In this document: piece by piece, positions 1 through 5,996 of the stretch
Position numbering within the stretch: the stretch's first letter is position 1
Layout of the letters: every line of letters starts with the position of its first letter
Assembly: GCA_011049465.1 (NCBI GenBank)
Contig: DSBP01000187.1
Location: forward strand, 1 to 5,996
Direction of reading: 5' to 3'
Length of the DNA stretch: 5,996 nt
Source of the DNA: a bacterium
Lineage (GTDB): Bacteria; Oederibacteriota; PGYV01; DSBP01
Position numbers and translations under genes: made by a program
Notes under the pieces: generated by a model
What the model was told of the DNA's origin: nothing
The model's database searches: none
The model's input: the letters and a program-made list of their open reading frames with translations, nothing else

Positions 1-534
1 GGCATAAGATGAATACCATGAATAATAGAGTTTTAAAAGGTATGCCATGTAATCCTCATAAGCGTCAACAGCCTGCATCACGGCTATCTCCTGCTCATAT
101 CCTGCTATGTCAATAAGAATCCTGTCAACAAAACCAAACCCATTTCGTATGACAGGAAGCGAGGCGGAAATTCCGGCTGCTGATGCCTGCGCGCCGGCTG
201 CGGCGCTTTCATTATGGCTGTAATAAGCGCTTAAGCGCGCTGAACCGATGCGCGGAAATAATTTTGACAACGAAACCGAAAGGGACCTGTTTTCCCTGTC
301 CTGCCCGGGCAGGTTAAAGGCGTAATTTCCCCTTACTGACGCCAGTATATCGGCCGGAGGCTCCAATAACCCCCTGATATACTTTGCCTTCATTTCATCC
401 GCCAAAAGAAGCTCAAACCTGATGTCATTTTCAGAAGCAATCCTGATAAACTTTTCCGCATCAAGCGTTTCCGCTGAAACAGGGTAAACATATAAAATCA
501 GGGTAAAAACCGCCATAGCCGCTTTTTTCAGCAC
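1..534 (-). CDS. TolC-family outer-membrane efflux channel, N-terminal part (runs off left edge)
   Basis: Outer-membrane factor expected to form the exit duct of the RND pump encoded just upstream. 178 codons are visible with no stop, so the C-terminal part is outside the window. The start is GTG at 534-532, preceded by GGAGG with a 6-nt gap. Residues 1-21 form a signal peptide (VLKKAAMAVF, hydrophobic core, then PVSA before ETLD). The mature N-terminus opens with a short helix (TLDAEKFIRIASENDIRFEL), as TolC/OEP proteins do. Two stretches resemble the family's amphipathic strands before the long helices: SVSLSKLFPRIGSARLSAYY (about 85-104) and ISASLPVIRNGFGF (about 122-135); the latter resembles the usual 'L-x-Q-P-L-x-x-G-x-G' motif. 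A helical tract follows (about 137-175). The start overlaps the permease stop by 7 nt, which suggests translational coupling. The family call rests on pattern and context; substrate unknown. Confidence 0.82.
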   Translation of the reverse strand, partial: MLKKAAMAVFTLILYVYPVSAETLDAEKFIRIASENDIRFELLLADEMKAKYIRGLLEPPADILASVRGNYAFNLPGQDRENRSLSVSLSKLFPRIGSARLSAYYSHNESAAAGAQASAAGISASLPVIRNGFGFVDRILIDIAGYEQEIAVMQAVDAYEDYMAYLLKLYYSWYSSYA

Positions 535-3500
535 AGCTTGCCTCCATGAAATTTTTCCGCGATATAATGCCTTGCATCCCTCGTAAATCCGTAAACACAC
601 GGCACGAGAATGAGCGTTATTATTGTCCCGAATATAAGCCCCCAGCCCATCGCGAGCATCATCTCCGCGAGCATAGAGTCAAAACCCGCGACGCCGTACG
701 CCGTGGGAAAGAGGGCCGCGACTGTTGTGACGGTTGTAAGAGTTACCGCCTGAAGCCTTGTCTTTGCTATATTGGCTATCTGCTTATCCGACATCTCCCT
801 GTGGTGGCAGCGGTCATACTCCCTGTCAAGCTTTACAAGCATGAGTATTGAGTTATTAACCACAACTCCAAGCAGGCCTATTACTCCTATTACCGAGAAA
901 AATCCGTATACAGCCATGCCGTGCGCCAGAAAAGCGAATACCACACCTACTACCCCAAAAGGTATGGTGAACATTATTATGAGCGGCTTTGAGAAGGAGC
1001 CGAACAACACAGTAAGCACTATATAAATGAGTGTAATTGTAATGAGTATCGCTGTCCTGAAATTGGCTCCTGACTCCCTGCTCTCCCTGACCTCTCCGTC
1101 AAAACCAATCGCAACCGTAGGGTATTTTTCCTTAACAACGGGAAAAACCGTCTCCTCCAGTTCTTTTGCTATGTCAAGAGGGGTTCTTCCTGCGCCCGGC
1201 TTTATTCCCGAGTATACATTTGTTGTCCTTCTGAAATCCTCCCTCTCTATCTGCGCGGGCGTATCTGTCTTTTCCACGCTGACTATGCTTTTAAGCGGGA
1301 CAAGGTAGTTGCCTCTGTTTTCAACAGGCATATTAAGTATGGCTTCTATGCCCTGTTTTTCGTCCGGAGGCGTCGTAACCCGCACCCGTATTGTCTCTGT
1401 CTCTCCTTTTATCTCGTATAATATGGCGCCGTCAACAGCTGCCCTGATTGTCCTCCTGACATTATCAGCCGACACGCCGAGCCTTGCCGCCTTATCCCTG
1501 TCAATTCTCAGCTTATACTCGGGATTCATGACCGGCCTGTCAATTTCAATACTATCAAGCGGCCCCATCTCCCGCATCATGGAGAGAAGCAGCTCACACG
1601 CGCCGTTTCTTGCCGCGTCATTATTGTCCCTCACAAGAAGGACAATGGGCGTGCCGCTGTCCTGCCCGAACCACGAGCGCGAGAAATTCAGCCTTGTAAA
1701 ACTTTTCCTGTACGGCTCAAACCCCTCTTCCCATTCTTCAATAAGCCGGTTAAGGGATTTTTTTCTTTTTTCCCTCGGCACAATCTCAATACGCATGCTG
1801 AACTTGTGCTCTTCAGCGGCGCGCCACCTGCTGCGCGCTATCTCCGTCCTTACGCCTATCAGTTCATTACCGAGATATTTAAGAAGAACATCCTCAAGCG
1901 GCCGGGTGAGCCTTGCCGTCTCAGCGCTCAATGTCCCGGGCTTCGCCTCGCCTATAAGGGTAATTGTCCTTGTCTCCTCATTCGGAAACATTACAAACTT
2001 CATTTTAAAGGCAAGTATTGAGAATGCTCCGATAAACAACACCAATGCCGCGGCAAATACAATATATTTTTTATTCAGCGCTTTTTCAAGAAACCTGCCG
2101 TAACTCTCCTCAACGCCTAAAAACCAGTGTCTCGCCCGCTCTTCTGTCTCCTTTTTCTTCGGTTTTTTTCCTTTTTTCCCAAAAACCGCCGCAAGTGAAA
2201 CCATCCACTTTGGCGCGTGCATGTTCATGTGCCCCGGAAGAATAAAAAGAGACTGTATAAAACTCGCGCTTAGCATCATAAATACTATCGGCGGAAGAAA
2301 AGCCAACATTTTACCGAACCTTCCTTCAAACATAAAAAACGGTATGAAGGCTATGCACGTTGTAAGCACTCCGGCCAAGACAGGCTGTATTACATAGGCG
2401 GTTCCCTTAACAGCAGCCGCGTGAAATTCGGTTCCCTGCGCCCTTGACCTTGATATATTTTCAGCCACAATTATCGCGTTGTCAACTATCATTCCCATTA
2501 CAATTATTACGGCAGCCAGCGTTATGTTATTTATTGTATACCCCATCATGTATGCCACAACCACGGTAAAAGCAAAAGTAAAAGGTATGCCTATGGCCAC
2601 CCAGAATGCCGTCCGCCTGTTTAAGACAAAAAGAAGGGATATAAGTATGAGAATTATCCCGATGGCGCCGTTGGAAAATATTATGGCAAGCCTGTTTCTG
2701 ACATCATAAGAATTGTCATTAAGGGCAATTATCTCTATCCCCGTATCTTTAAGCGTCGCCGCGCTGAAGTCCTTCACAATCCTGTTAACCGCGTCCGTTG
2801 AATCAAGAATTCCCGCGGTGGCGTTCTTAACCACAGTGAGAATCACACCCTCTCTTCCGTTTATCTTTTGTATGGTCTTTTCGCGCCTGAACGTCTCCCT
2901 TATATCCGCCACTTTGTCGATTCCTGTTTTCTGCCCCTCAAACCCGGCCTGGACAATAACTTTCCGTATCTTCTCCGCTGAATCAAGTTCTGAATCAAGA
3001 GTTACCCTTGATTCAAGCGGGTCCTCAAGGCTTCCGGCAGGCATTCTGACATTAGCGGTCGATACCTCGCTCATTATTTTCGAGAGCGGGATGTTATAAT
3101 ACCTGAGCTTGTCCGGAAAAGCCTCAATGTTTATCTCCGGCGCCCTGTAAAATCCGCGGCTTACGCTGTTTATTTCCCTCAGGTTCAGGATTCTATCTTC
3201 CAAAAGAAGCGCGTATTTCTGCAGTTCGCGTCTTGTTTCGTCATTCAGAAGGTGAATGTCTTTATAAAACAGTCCTATGGTAATAATCGACCTCATGGAT
3301 GCCTTAAATTCCCTTACGTGCGGCGGATCAAGCACCTCGGACGGAAGCCTCGCGTCATTTACCGCTGAGCGTATTTCGTTTATGACCGTCTCCCTTTCAG
3401 CATCGGGAAGGAGCTCCACACGTATGCTTGATGAGCCTGAAGCTGAAGTTGAGTTTACTTTACCGATGCCGTCTATTCCCTTTATCCTGTCCTCTATCTC

Positions 3501-3701
3501 CCTTGTAACAAAATACTCGACCTCTTCGGGAGACGCCCCTGAAAAAGTGGTGCTTATACGGACAAAATCCATTACAATGTTGGGCATATCCTCTTTTTTA
3601 AGCTGCCCCACAAAAAGCAGCGCGCCTGCGAGAATGCCGAAAAATATGAGGTTGGCAAGTATTTTTCTTTCCGTAAAATAGGCTATAAGCTTTTCTGCCA
3701 C
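528..3701 (-). CDS. RND efflux transporter, inner-membrane permease subunit (AcrB/HAE-1-like)
   Basis: Proton-driven inner-membrane pump of the AcrB/AcrD/AcrF (ACR_tran) family. Its 1057 residues are normal for the family, and the gene looks intact. The layout is the standard duplicated one: TM1 at about 12-32, first periplasmic porter region 33-336, TM2-TM6 about 337-490, a lysine-rich cytoplasmic linker (KKGKKPKKK, 509-517), TM7 about 548-566, second periplasmic region 567-880, then TM8-TM12 about 883-1036. The N-terminal porter shows FSGASPEEVEYFVTREIEDR. The TM4 motif reads GMIVDNAIIVAEN, so AcrB D407 is kept (D407 here) and D408 is Asn. TM10 reads GVVVNNSIL, placing Asn949 where AcrB has Lys940. 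R982 and T989 match AcrB R971 and T978. The start is GTG; an in-frame TGA lies five codons upstream, so no longer start is possible. The outer-membrane factor follows with an overlap. The adaptor is not in view, and drug, lipid or metal substrate cannot be told. Confidence 0.95.
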   Translation of the reverse strand: MAEKLIAYFTERKILANLIFFGILAGALLFVGQLKKEDMPNIVMDFVRISTTFSGASPEEVEYFVTREIEDRIKGIDGIGKVNSTSASGSSSIRVELLPDAERETVINEIRSAVNDARLPSEVLDPPHVREFKASMRSIITIGLFYKDIHLLNDETRRELQKYALLLEDRILNLREINSVSRGFYRAPEINIEAFPDKLRYYNIPLSKIMSEVSTANVRMPAGSLEDPLESRVTLDSELDSAEKIRKVIVQAGFEGQKTGIDKVADIRETFRREKTIQKINGREGVILTVVKNATAGILDSTDAVNRIVKDFSAATLKDTGIEIIALNDNSYDVRNRLAIIFSNGAIGIILILISLLFVLNRRTAFWVAIGIPFTFAFTVVVAYMMGYTINNITLAAVIIVMGMIVDNAIIVAENISRSRAQGTEFHAAAVKGTAYVIQPVLAGVLTTCIAFIPFFMFEGRFGKMLAFLPPIVFMMLSASFIQSLFILPGHMNMHAPKWMVSLAAVFGKKGKKPKKKETEERARHWFLGVEESYGRFLEKALNKKYIVFAAALVLFIGAFSILAFKMKFVMFPNEETRTITLIGEAKPGTLSAETARLTRPLEDVLLKYLGNELIGVRTEIARSRWRAAEEHKFSMRIEIVPREKRKKSLNRLIEEWEEGFEPYRKSFTRLNFSRSWFGQDSGTPIVLLVRDNNDAARNGACELLLSMMREMGPLDSIEIDRPVMNPEYKLRIDRDKAARLGVSADNVRRTIRAAVDGAILYEIKGETETIRVRVTTPPDEKQGIEAILNMPVENRGNYLVPLKSIVSVEKTDTPAQIEREDFRRTTNVYSGIKPGAGRTPLDIAKELEETVFPVVKEKYPTVAIGFDGEVRESRESGANFRTAILITITLIYIVLTVLFGSFSKPLIIMFTIPFGVVGVVFAFLAHGMAVYGFFSVIGVIGLLGVVVNNSILMLVKLDREYDRCHHREMSDKQIANIAKTRLQAVTLTTVTTVAALFPTAYGVAGFDSMLAEMMLAMGWGLIFGTIITLILVPCVYGFTRDARHYIAEKFHGGKLC
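541..545 (-). promoter_or_regulatory. Ribosome binding site of the TolC-family gene
   Basis: GGAGG lies inside the end of the permease gene, 6 nt before the GTG at 534-532. It decides this start over the in-frame ATG six codons later (516-514), which lacks such a site and would shorten the basic part of the signal peptide. Confidence 0.8.
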
Positions 3702-3710
3702 TATATAAAG

Positions 3711-3715
3711 CCCTC
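3711..3715 (-). promoter_or_regulatory. Ribosome binding site of the RND permease
   Basis: GAGGG lies 9 nt before the GTG start at 3701. It is the only purine-rich match in the short leader and supports GTG initiation. The nearby ATG at 3717-3715 is in another frame. Confidence 0.6.
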
Positions 3716-3743
3716 ATTTCCGTTAAATTGGGATATCTTAAGG

Positions 3744-3777
3744 ATTATACTATAAAAAACCTTTTATTTATAAGCAA
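3744..3777 (-). promoter_or_regulatory. Sigma70-like promoter of the RND-TolC operon
   Basis: Read on the minus strand, a -35-like TTGCTT (3777-3772) is followed after 17 nt by TATAGT (3754-3749). A perfect TATAAT overlaps directly downstream (3749-3744) and could serve as the -10 without a good -35. Transcription would begin near 3737-3742, giving a leader of about 40 nt before the permease GTG. The site lies downstream of the terminator at 3841-3877, so the efflux genes appear to be a separate transcription unit. I see no clear operator. The rest of the gap, 3778-3840, holds no open frame or convincing structure. Confidence 0.6.
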
Positions 3778-3840
3778 AAATTAGACGCTTGCGGAATATT
3801 GCCAGTTCCATTCACAATCATTCTTTTTTCAGGCGTATAA

Positions 3841-3877
3841 ATAAAAAAAGCGGACGCAAACCGCCCGCTTTTTTTAT
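3841..3877 (-). terminator. Rho-independent terminator after the small secreted-protein gene
   Basis: The stem begins 13 nt after the stop codon at 3891. The arms AAAAAAAGCGG and CCGCTTTTTTT are perfectly complementary, followed inward by one irregular pair, two more G-C pairs and a 5-nt loop. In the minus-strand RNA the irregular pair is G.U; in the plus-strand RNA it would be A.C. The hairpin is therefore better formed for minus-strand transcription. A run of seven T on the minus strand completes it. The matching A/T tracts could give some termination in both directions, but no plus-strand gene enters it. Confidence 0.9.
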
Positions 3878-3890
3878 TACTGGCTTCGGA

Positions 3891-4112
3891 TTATTCAATT
3901 ATCTCTATTACTTCTCCGGTGCCTTCCTGATTTTTGTCCTTTTTGTCCTTCTTTTCTTTCTTTTCCTTCTTCACTTTTTCGGTTGGTGTAGGAGTTGGGT
4001 CTTTATACTCAATAACCTCAACTTCATCGTCAATTCCTGCCATTACCTTTTTCACGGACGCAATAGAAAAAACAAACAACAAACTCAATAAAACAACAAT
4101 AATTCTTTTCAT
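3891..4112 (-). CDS. Small secreted Lys/Glu-rich protein of unknown function
   Basis: I do not recognise this 73-residue protein. It begins with a signal peptide (MKRIIVVLLSLLFVFSIAS), with possible cleavage after SIA or after KVMA. If cut after KVMA, 48 residues remain and look disordered. They run from an acidic start (DDEVEVIEY), through a Pro-Thr tract (DPTPTPTE, 38-45), to a charged block KKEKKEKKDKKDK (48-60) and an acidic end (EVIEIIE). This mature part has 11 Lys and 15 Asp/Glu. Lysine codons alternate AAA and AAG, so the block is not a fresh simple-repeat expansion. The case for a real gene is a strong AGGAGG site 5 nt before the ATG, its own promoter, a signal peptide and a terminator 13 nt after the stop. 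It could be a periplasmic charged spacer, a chaperone-like or metal-binding peptide, or a wall-binding protein; none can be chosen from sequence. Confidence 0.82.
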   Translation of the reverse strand: MKRIIVVLLSLLFVFSIASVKKVMAGIDDEVEVIEYKDPTPTPTEKVKKEKKEKKDKKDKNQEGTGEVIEIIE

Positions 4113-4117
4113 GTTTT

Positions 4118-4123
4118 CCTCCT
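4118..4123 (-). promoter_or_regulatory. Strong ribosome binding site of the small secreted-protein gene
   Basis: AGGAGG, within a longer A-rich run (AAAAAAGGAGG), lies 5 nt before the ATG at 4112. It is the best Shine-Dalgarno match of the small gene's leader and suggests strong translation. Confidence 0.85.
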
Positions 4124-4149
4124 TTTTTAGCCATACAAATTTTTAAAAT

Positions 4150-4177
4150 ATTATACTCAAAAAACACTTTTTGTAAA
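4150..4177 (-). promoter_or_regulatory. Sigma70-like promoter of the small secreted-protein gene
   Basis: On the minus strand TTTACA (4177-4172, five of six to TTGACA) is followed after 16 nt by a perfect TATAAT (4155-4150). Transcription would begin near 4143, about 30 nt before the ATG. The -35 lies only 4 nt past the stop of the upstream gene, and no terminator separates them. The small gene may therefore receive both read-through and its own transcript. Confidence 0.75.
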
Positions 4178-4181
4178 TACC

Positions 4182-5093
4182 TTATATGTTAAATATAACT
4201 CCCATGGAAATAAAAAGCCCTGACAGGTCTATTTTTATTTTTTTCGTTGTTCCGGGTATTGTCACATCAGCAGTGCAGAACCTGTAACCCGCTTTCACCC
4301 CAAAACCATCCATATGCGCGCCTACAATAATAACGGTCTCAGGCGCAACAGCGTCAAACTCACCTTCAGGCAGCTTTGCCCTGCCGAATATTGTGCCCAT
4401 GCTCCTCATCCCAAGCCTCAGGTCAAATACGGCCATATCCTCATTTGCGTATCCCTTGTCTTCTGAATACGGTATCATCCGTATGACCGCCCCGTAAGAA
4501 TACGCGGGCAGATAAATCTCACTGCCTGACTTTAATTCAACCGGAAAACTCCAGAGCTCAAAATTGACATATCCTCCCGCTCCGAACCAGTCAAAAGGCC
4601 TCAGCAGCAAGCCCCACGACATTCCAAGCGACATTCCCATCCTGTCAAACTCATACTTGTTTTTTATTTCATCCCCAAGCCACGCGTTTTCAATATACCC
4701 GAAATCCAAATCAAGCATAATATAATTTGGTTTGCTCCTCTTTAAATAATTTATCTTTTTTGTATCCTCCCCCTTTTCAACAACCTTGTAAGGAACGGAT
4801 TCTATTACAACCTCTTTTGCTTTTGCCGCGCCCGAAACTGCGGATTCCTGTTTTTCCTGCCCTTCGGCTTTTATTTCCTCGCCTGTCTGCGCGTTAAACG
4901 CCTTTTTAATCTTCGAAAAGGGGATTGTTTCCGCGCTGCCCTTCTCGTTTTTTATGTAAATCCCGTCACTGTCCCTGCCCAAAAACCCGCCGGTTATCAC
5001 GCTGCCGTCTTTCATTATTATGTTTATCTGCGAGGCTGCTGCCGTTAATACAAAAACCGCCAATATTGCCAGTATCAAACATGTTTTTTTCAC
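4182..5093 (-). CDS. Predicted outer-membrane beta-barrel protein with N-terminal KDGS/SH3-like domain
   Basis: I do not recognise a named family. The preferred start is GTG at 5093-5091, giving 303 residues: GAGGTGA sits 5 nt upstream and the protein then opens with a clean signal peptide (VKKTCLILAILAVF, ending near TAAAS). A longer frame from ATG at 5141 would put 16 polar residues before it and overlap the upstream gene by 43 nt. After the signal, residues about 22-64 (IIMKDGSVITGGFLGRDSDG, then IPFSKIKKAF) look like the small beta domain with 'KDG-ITG...I.F..I' found at the N-terminus of some bacterial envelope proteins. A low-complexity linker (about 65-105) follows. From about 123 to the end, alternating polar and nonpolar stretches rich in Gly and aromatics (LDLDFGYI, GMSLGMSWGLLL, FGAGGYVNFELW, GVKAGYRF, LFISMGVIFNI) suggest 8-10 strands. 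The end is FNI rather than a terminal Phe. It lies 5 nt after the PDZ lipoprotein gene. Confidence 0.75.
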   Translation of the reverse strand: MKKTCLILAILAVFVLTAAASQINIIMKDGSVITGGFLGRDSDGIYIKNEKGSAETIPFSKIKKAFNAQTGEEIKAEGQEKQESAVSGAAKAKEVVIESVPYKVVEKGEDTKKINYLKRSKPNYIMLDLDFGYIENAWLGDEIKNKYEFDRMGMSLGMSWGLLLRPFDWFGAGGYVNFELWSFPVELKSGSEIYLPAYSYGAVIRMIPYSEDKGYANEDMAVFDLRLGMRSMGTIFGRAKLPEGEFDAVAPETVIIVGAHMDGFGVKAGYRFCTADVTIPGTTKKIKIDLSGLFISMGVIFNI

Positions 5094-5098
5094 AGCGC

Positions 5099-5105
5099 TC
5101 ACCTC
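5099..5105 (-). promoter_or_regulatory. Ribosome binding site that sets the start of the barrel-protein gene
   Basis: GAGGTGA, a near-complete match to the anti-Shine-Dalgarno complement, spans the end of the PDZ lipoprotein gene and includes its TGA stop. It lies 5 nt before the GTG at 5093. Another GTG at 5102-5100 overlaps the stop, but the same site abuts it with no spacing, so 5093 is better. Confidence 0.75.
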
Positions 5106-5950
5106 GTCGCCGGCTTTATTGACGCAAGCCGTTTTTCCCATAAAATTTTGGACGCACCTTCGGGAACCTTTGTATTCAGCACCAGAATATCAATTTTTTT
5201 CCCGGATAATGCCGCTGCCTTAAGCGCGGCCGCGCATTCTTCAATTTTCTCAATTTTTCTTGAATTTATTTCCAGTATGATATCCGAAACCTCAATCCCG
5301 GCCTTTTGCGCGGGTCCGCCGTCAAATACTGAGGCGATATATATCCCGCTCCTTCCCGAGTATTCCGCCTGTTCCTTGTTAACTTCAGCGAAGGAAAAAC
5401 CGAATGAACCCGCGAGTGAAACGCCGTTAATTCTCATCATTGACCGCACCGCGTCAGCGGCCCTCTGCGGCGTGACAGCGTTCCCGCAGTTAATAACCGT
5501 GGACTTTGATTCCTCAAACAGATAGACAGACTCGCCCATTATCTGAATGTCTTTTATCTCCCTGAAACTGACGCTTACATTTATGCTCTTATCAACGGCT
5601 ATATTGCTTGTCTGGTAAGACCCGCTGTAAACCGGTATATAGTTCCAGCCAATAAAAAACCCTCCGTAACTGGGCGTATAATCGGTCGTTGAGTAAATCT
5701 CCTGCCATTTCATATTTATTAACATTATATATTTATCCACATCAACCCCGCTTATTTTCTGTCCGTTGGCAAACCCGCCTGCTGAAAGTGTTTTGAGTAT
5801 TGATACCGCCTCATCCTGCTGGTAATAATACTCCGGCACATACCATTTTACGCCTGCCGGCTGAGGCCACGGGTTTCTCATTATTGTCATCGCGCACCCG
5901 CCGAGAAATAAAACAATAAAAAACAGAATAAGGGATTTTGTTTTTTTCAT
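5099..5950 (-). CDS. Outer-membrane lipoprotein with C-terminal PDZ domain
   Basis: 283 residues with no catalytic domain. A lipoprotein signal occupies 1-18 with lipobox LGGC (Cys19). The next residue is Ala, not Asp, so by the E. coli sorting rule it should go to the outer membrane. Residues 20-115 have no family I know and are rich in Tyr, Trp and Gly (PSYGGFFIGWNYIPVYSGSY). Residues about 117-175 (SVSFREIKDIQIMGESVYLF, then TPQRAADAVRSMMRI) have the look of a small beta-rich domain closed by a helix. Residues about 180-262 are a PDZ domain: GSFGFSF as the ligand loop, YIASVFDGGPAQKAGIEVSD, then IILEINSRKI and a helix. In protease-type PDZ proteins this fold binds C-terminal or exposed peptides; here it could bind a misfolded or barrel protein. 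The ATG at 5950 is chosen for its lipoprotein signal. The frame is open to the window edge, but no ATG, GTG or TTG lies in it upstream. Confidence 0.85.
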   Translation of the reverse strand: MKKTKSLILFFIVLFLGGCAMTIMRNPWPQPAGVKWYVPEYYYQQDEAVSILKTLSAGGFANGQKISGVDVDKYIMLINMKWQEIYSTTDYTPSYGGFFIGWNYIPVYSGSYQTSNIAVDKSINVSVSFREIKDIQIMGESVYLFEESKSTVINCGNAVTPQRAADAVRSMMRINGVSLAGSFGFSFAEVNKEQAEYSGRSGIYIASVFDGGPAQKAGIEVSDIILEINSRKIEKIEECAAALKAAALSGKKIDILVLNTKVPEGASKILWEKRLASIKPATR

Positions 5951-5996
5951 AGCCTTCCCAACCTTTCTTCCGGTTTTTAACTGCTTCCTGAAATAC
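5951..5996. other. Short upstream region at right edge
   Basis: 46 nt before the PDZ lipoprotein start. On the minus strand it holds purine-rich tracts that could bind ribosomes: AAAGG 11 nt and GGGAAGG 2 nt before the ATG. Neither has ideal spacing. I see no promoter in it, so transcription probably begins outside the window, or the gene belongs to a longer operon. Confidence 0.4.

Noticed and set aside
1309..2103. Long plus-strand open frame of 264 codons opposite the RND gene
   Set aside because: It lies wholly antisense to a clear RND permease and reads as Ser/Leu-rich translation of the reverse strand, with no recognisable domain.
546..3681. Other plus-strand open frames opposite the RND gene
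   Set aside because: All are antisense to an intact, well-conserved gene and none has a recognisable domain.
3751..3773. Inverted repeat TATAAA ... TTTATA between the -35 and -10 of the RND promoter, as an operator
   Set aside because: It is only 6 bp per arm in a very AT-rich stretch; chance explains it.
3935..3980. Pyrimidine-rich tract on the plus strand as a microsatellite or phase-variable repeat
   Set aside because: It encodes the Lys/Glu/Asp block with mixed AAA/AAG and GAA/GAC codons, so there is no uniform repeat unit to slip.
3934..4146. Plus-strand frame opposite the small secreted-protein gene, reading SFFSFFSFF
   Set aside because: It is the reverse of the lysine codon tract. 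The minus-strand gene has the promoter, ribosome site, signal peptide and terminator.
4161..4177. Possible short hairpin (CAAAAA ... TTTTTG) after the barrel gene as a terminator
   Set aside because: The stem is nearly all A-T with a 3-nt loop, and it overlaps the -35 and spacer of the promoter at 4150-4177, so the promoter reading is preferred.
121..4650. Recurrent CCTGTCAA octamer on the plus strand (for example near 121, 829, 1537 and 4641)
   Set aside because: The copies are irregularly spaced within coding sequence and reflect the favoured AGG arginine codon next to GAC or TTTGAC contexts, not a repeat family.
5148..5525. Plus-strand frame of 125 codons opposite the PDZ lipoprotein
   Set aside because: It is antisense to a gene with a lipobox and a PDZ domain, and has no features of its own.

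Overview
The window looks like part of a chromosome from a Gram-negative (two-membrane) bacterium. All five genes lie on the minus strand, and each product carries an export signal or membrane segments. They are a TolC-type outer-membrane channel, an RND inner-membrane pump, a small secreted charged protein, a predicted outer-membrane beta-barrel protein and a lipoprotein with a PDZ domain. Three of the five genes start with GTG, arginine is often AGG, and spacing is tight with good Shine-Dalgarno sequences. I recognise no species marker. An uncultivated didermic lineage is possible, but that is a guess from the unfamiliar accessory proteins.

Reading in the direction of transcription (high to low coordinates), the first block is an envelope cassette. 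A PDZ lipoprotein (5950-5099) is followed after 5 nt by a protein with a signal peptide, a small N-terminal 'KDGS' beta domain and a probable beta-barrel (5093-4182). After a 69-nt gap holding a strong sigma70-like promoter comes a 73-residue secreted protein rich in Lys and Glu/Asp (4112-3891). A rho-independent terminator at 3877-3841 closes the block. Its stem pairs better in the minus-strand transcript (G.U) than in the plus-strand one (A.C).

The second block is an efflux operon. A promoter at 3777-3744 precedes a complete RND permease (3701-528). The permease stop codon overlaps the GTG start of a TolC-family outer-membrane factor (534 to beyond position 1), which has a GGAGG ribosome site inside the permease gene. 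No membrane-fusion (adaptor) gene is in the window; it may lie past the left edge or elsewhere.

The pump and channel should together export small molecules across both membranes. The PDZ lipoprotein and the barrel protein look like a translationally coupled envelope pair of unknown function. Nothing in the sequence ties the two blocks together beyond adjacency. I saw no tRNA, rRNA, CRISPR, insertion sequence or phage genes, and no gene-free stretch longer than about 190 nt.
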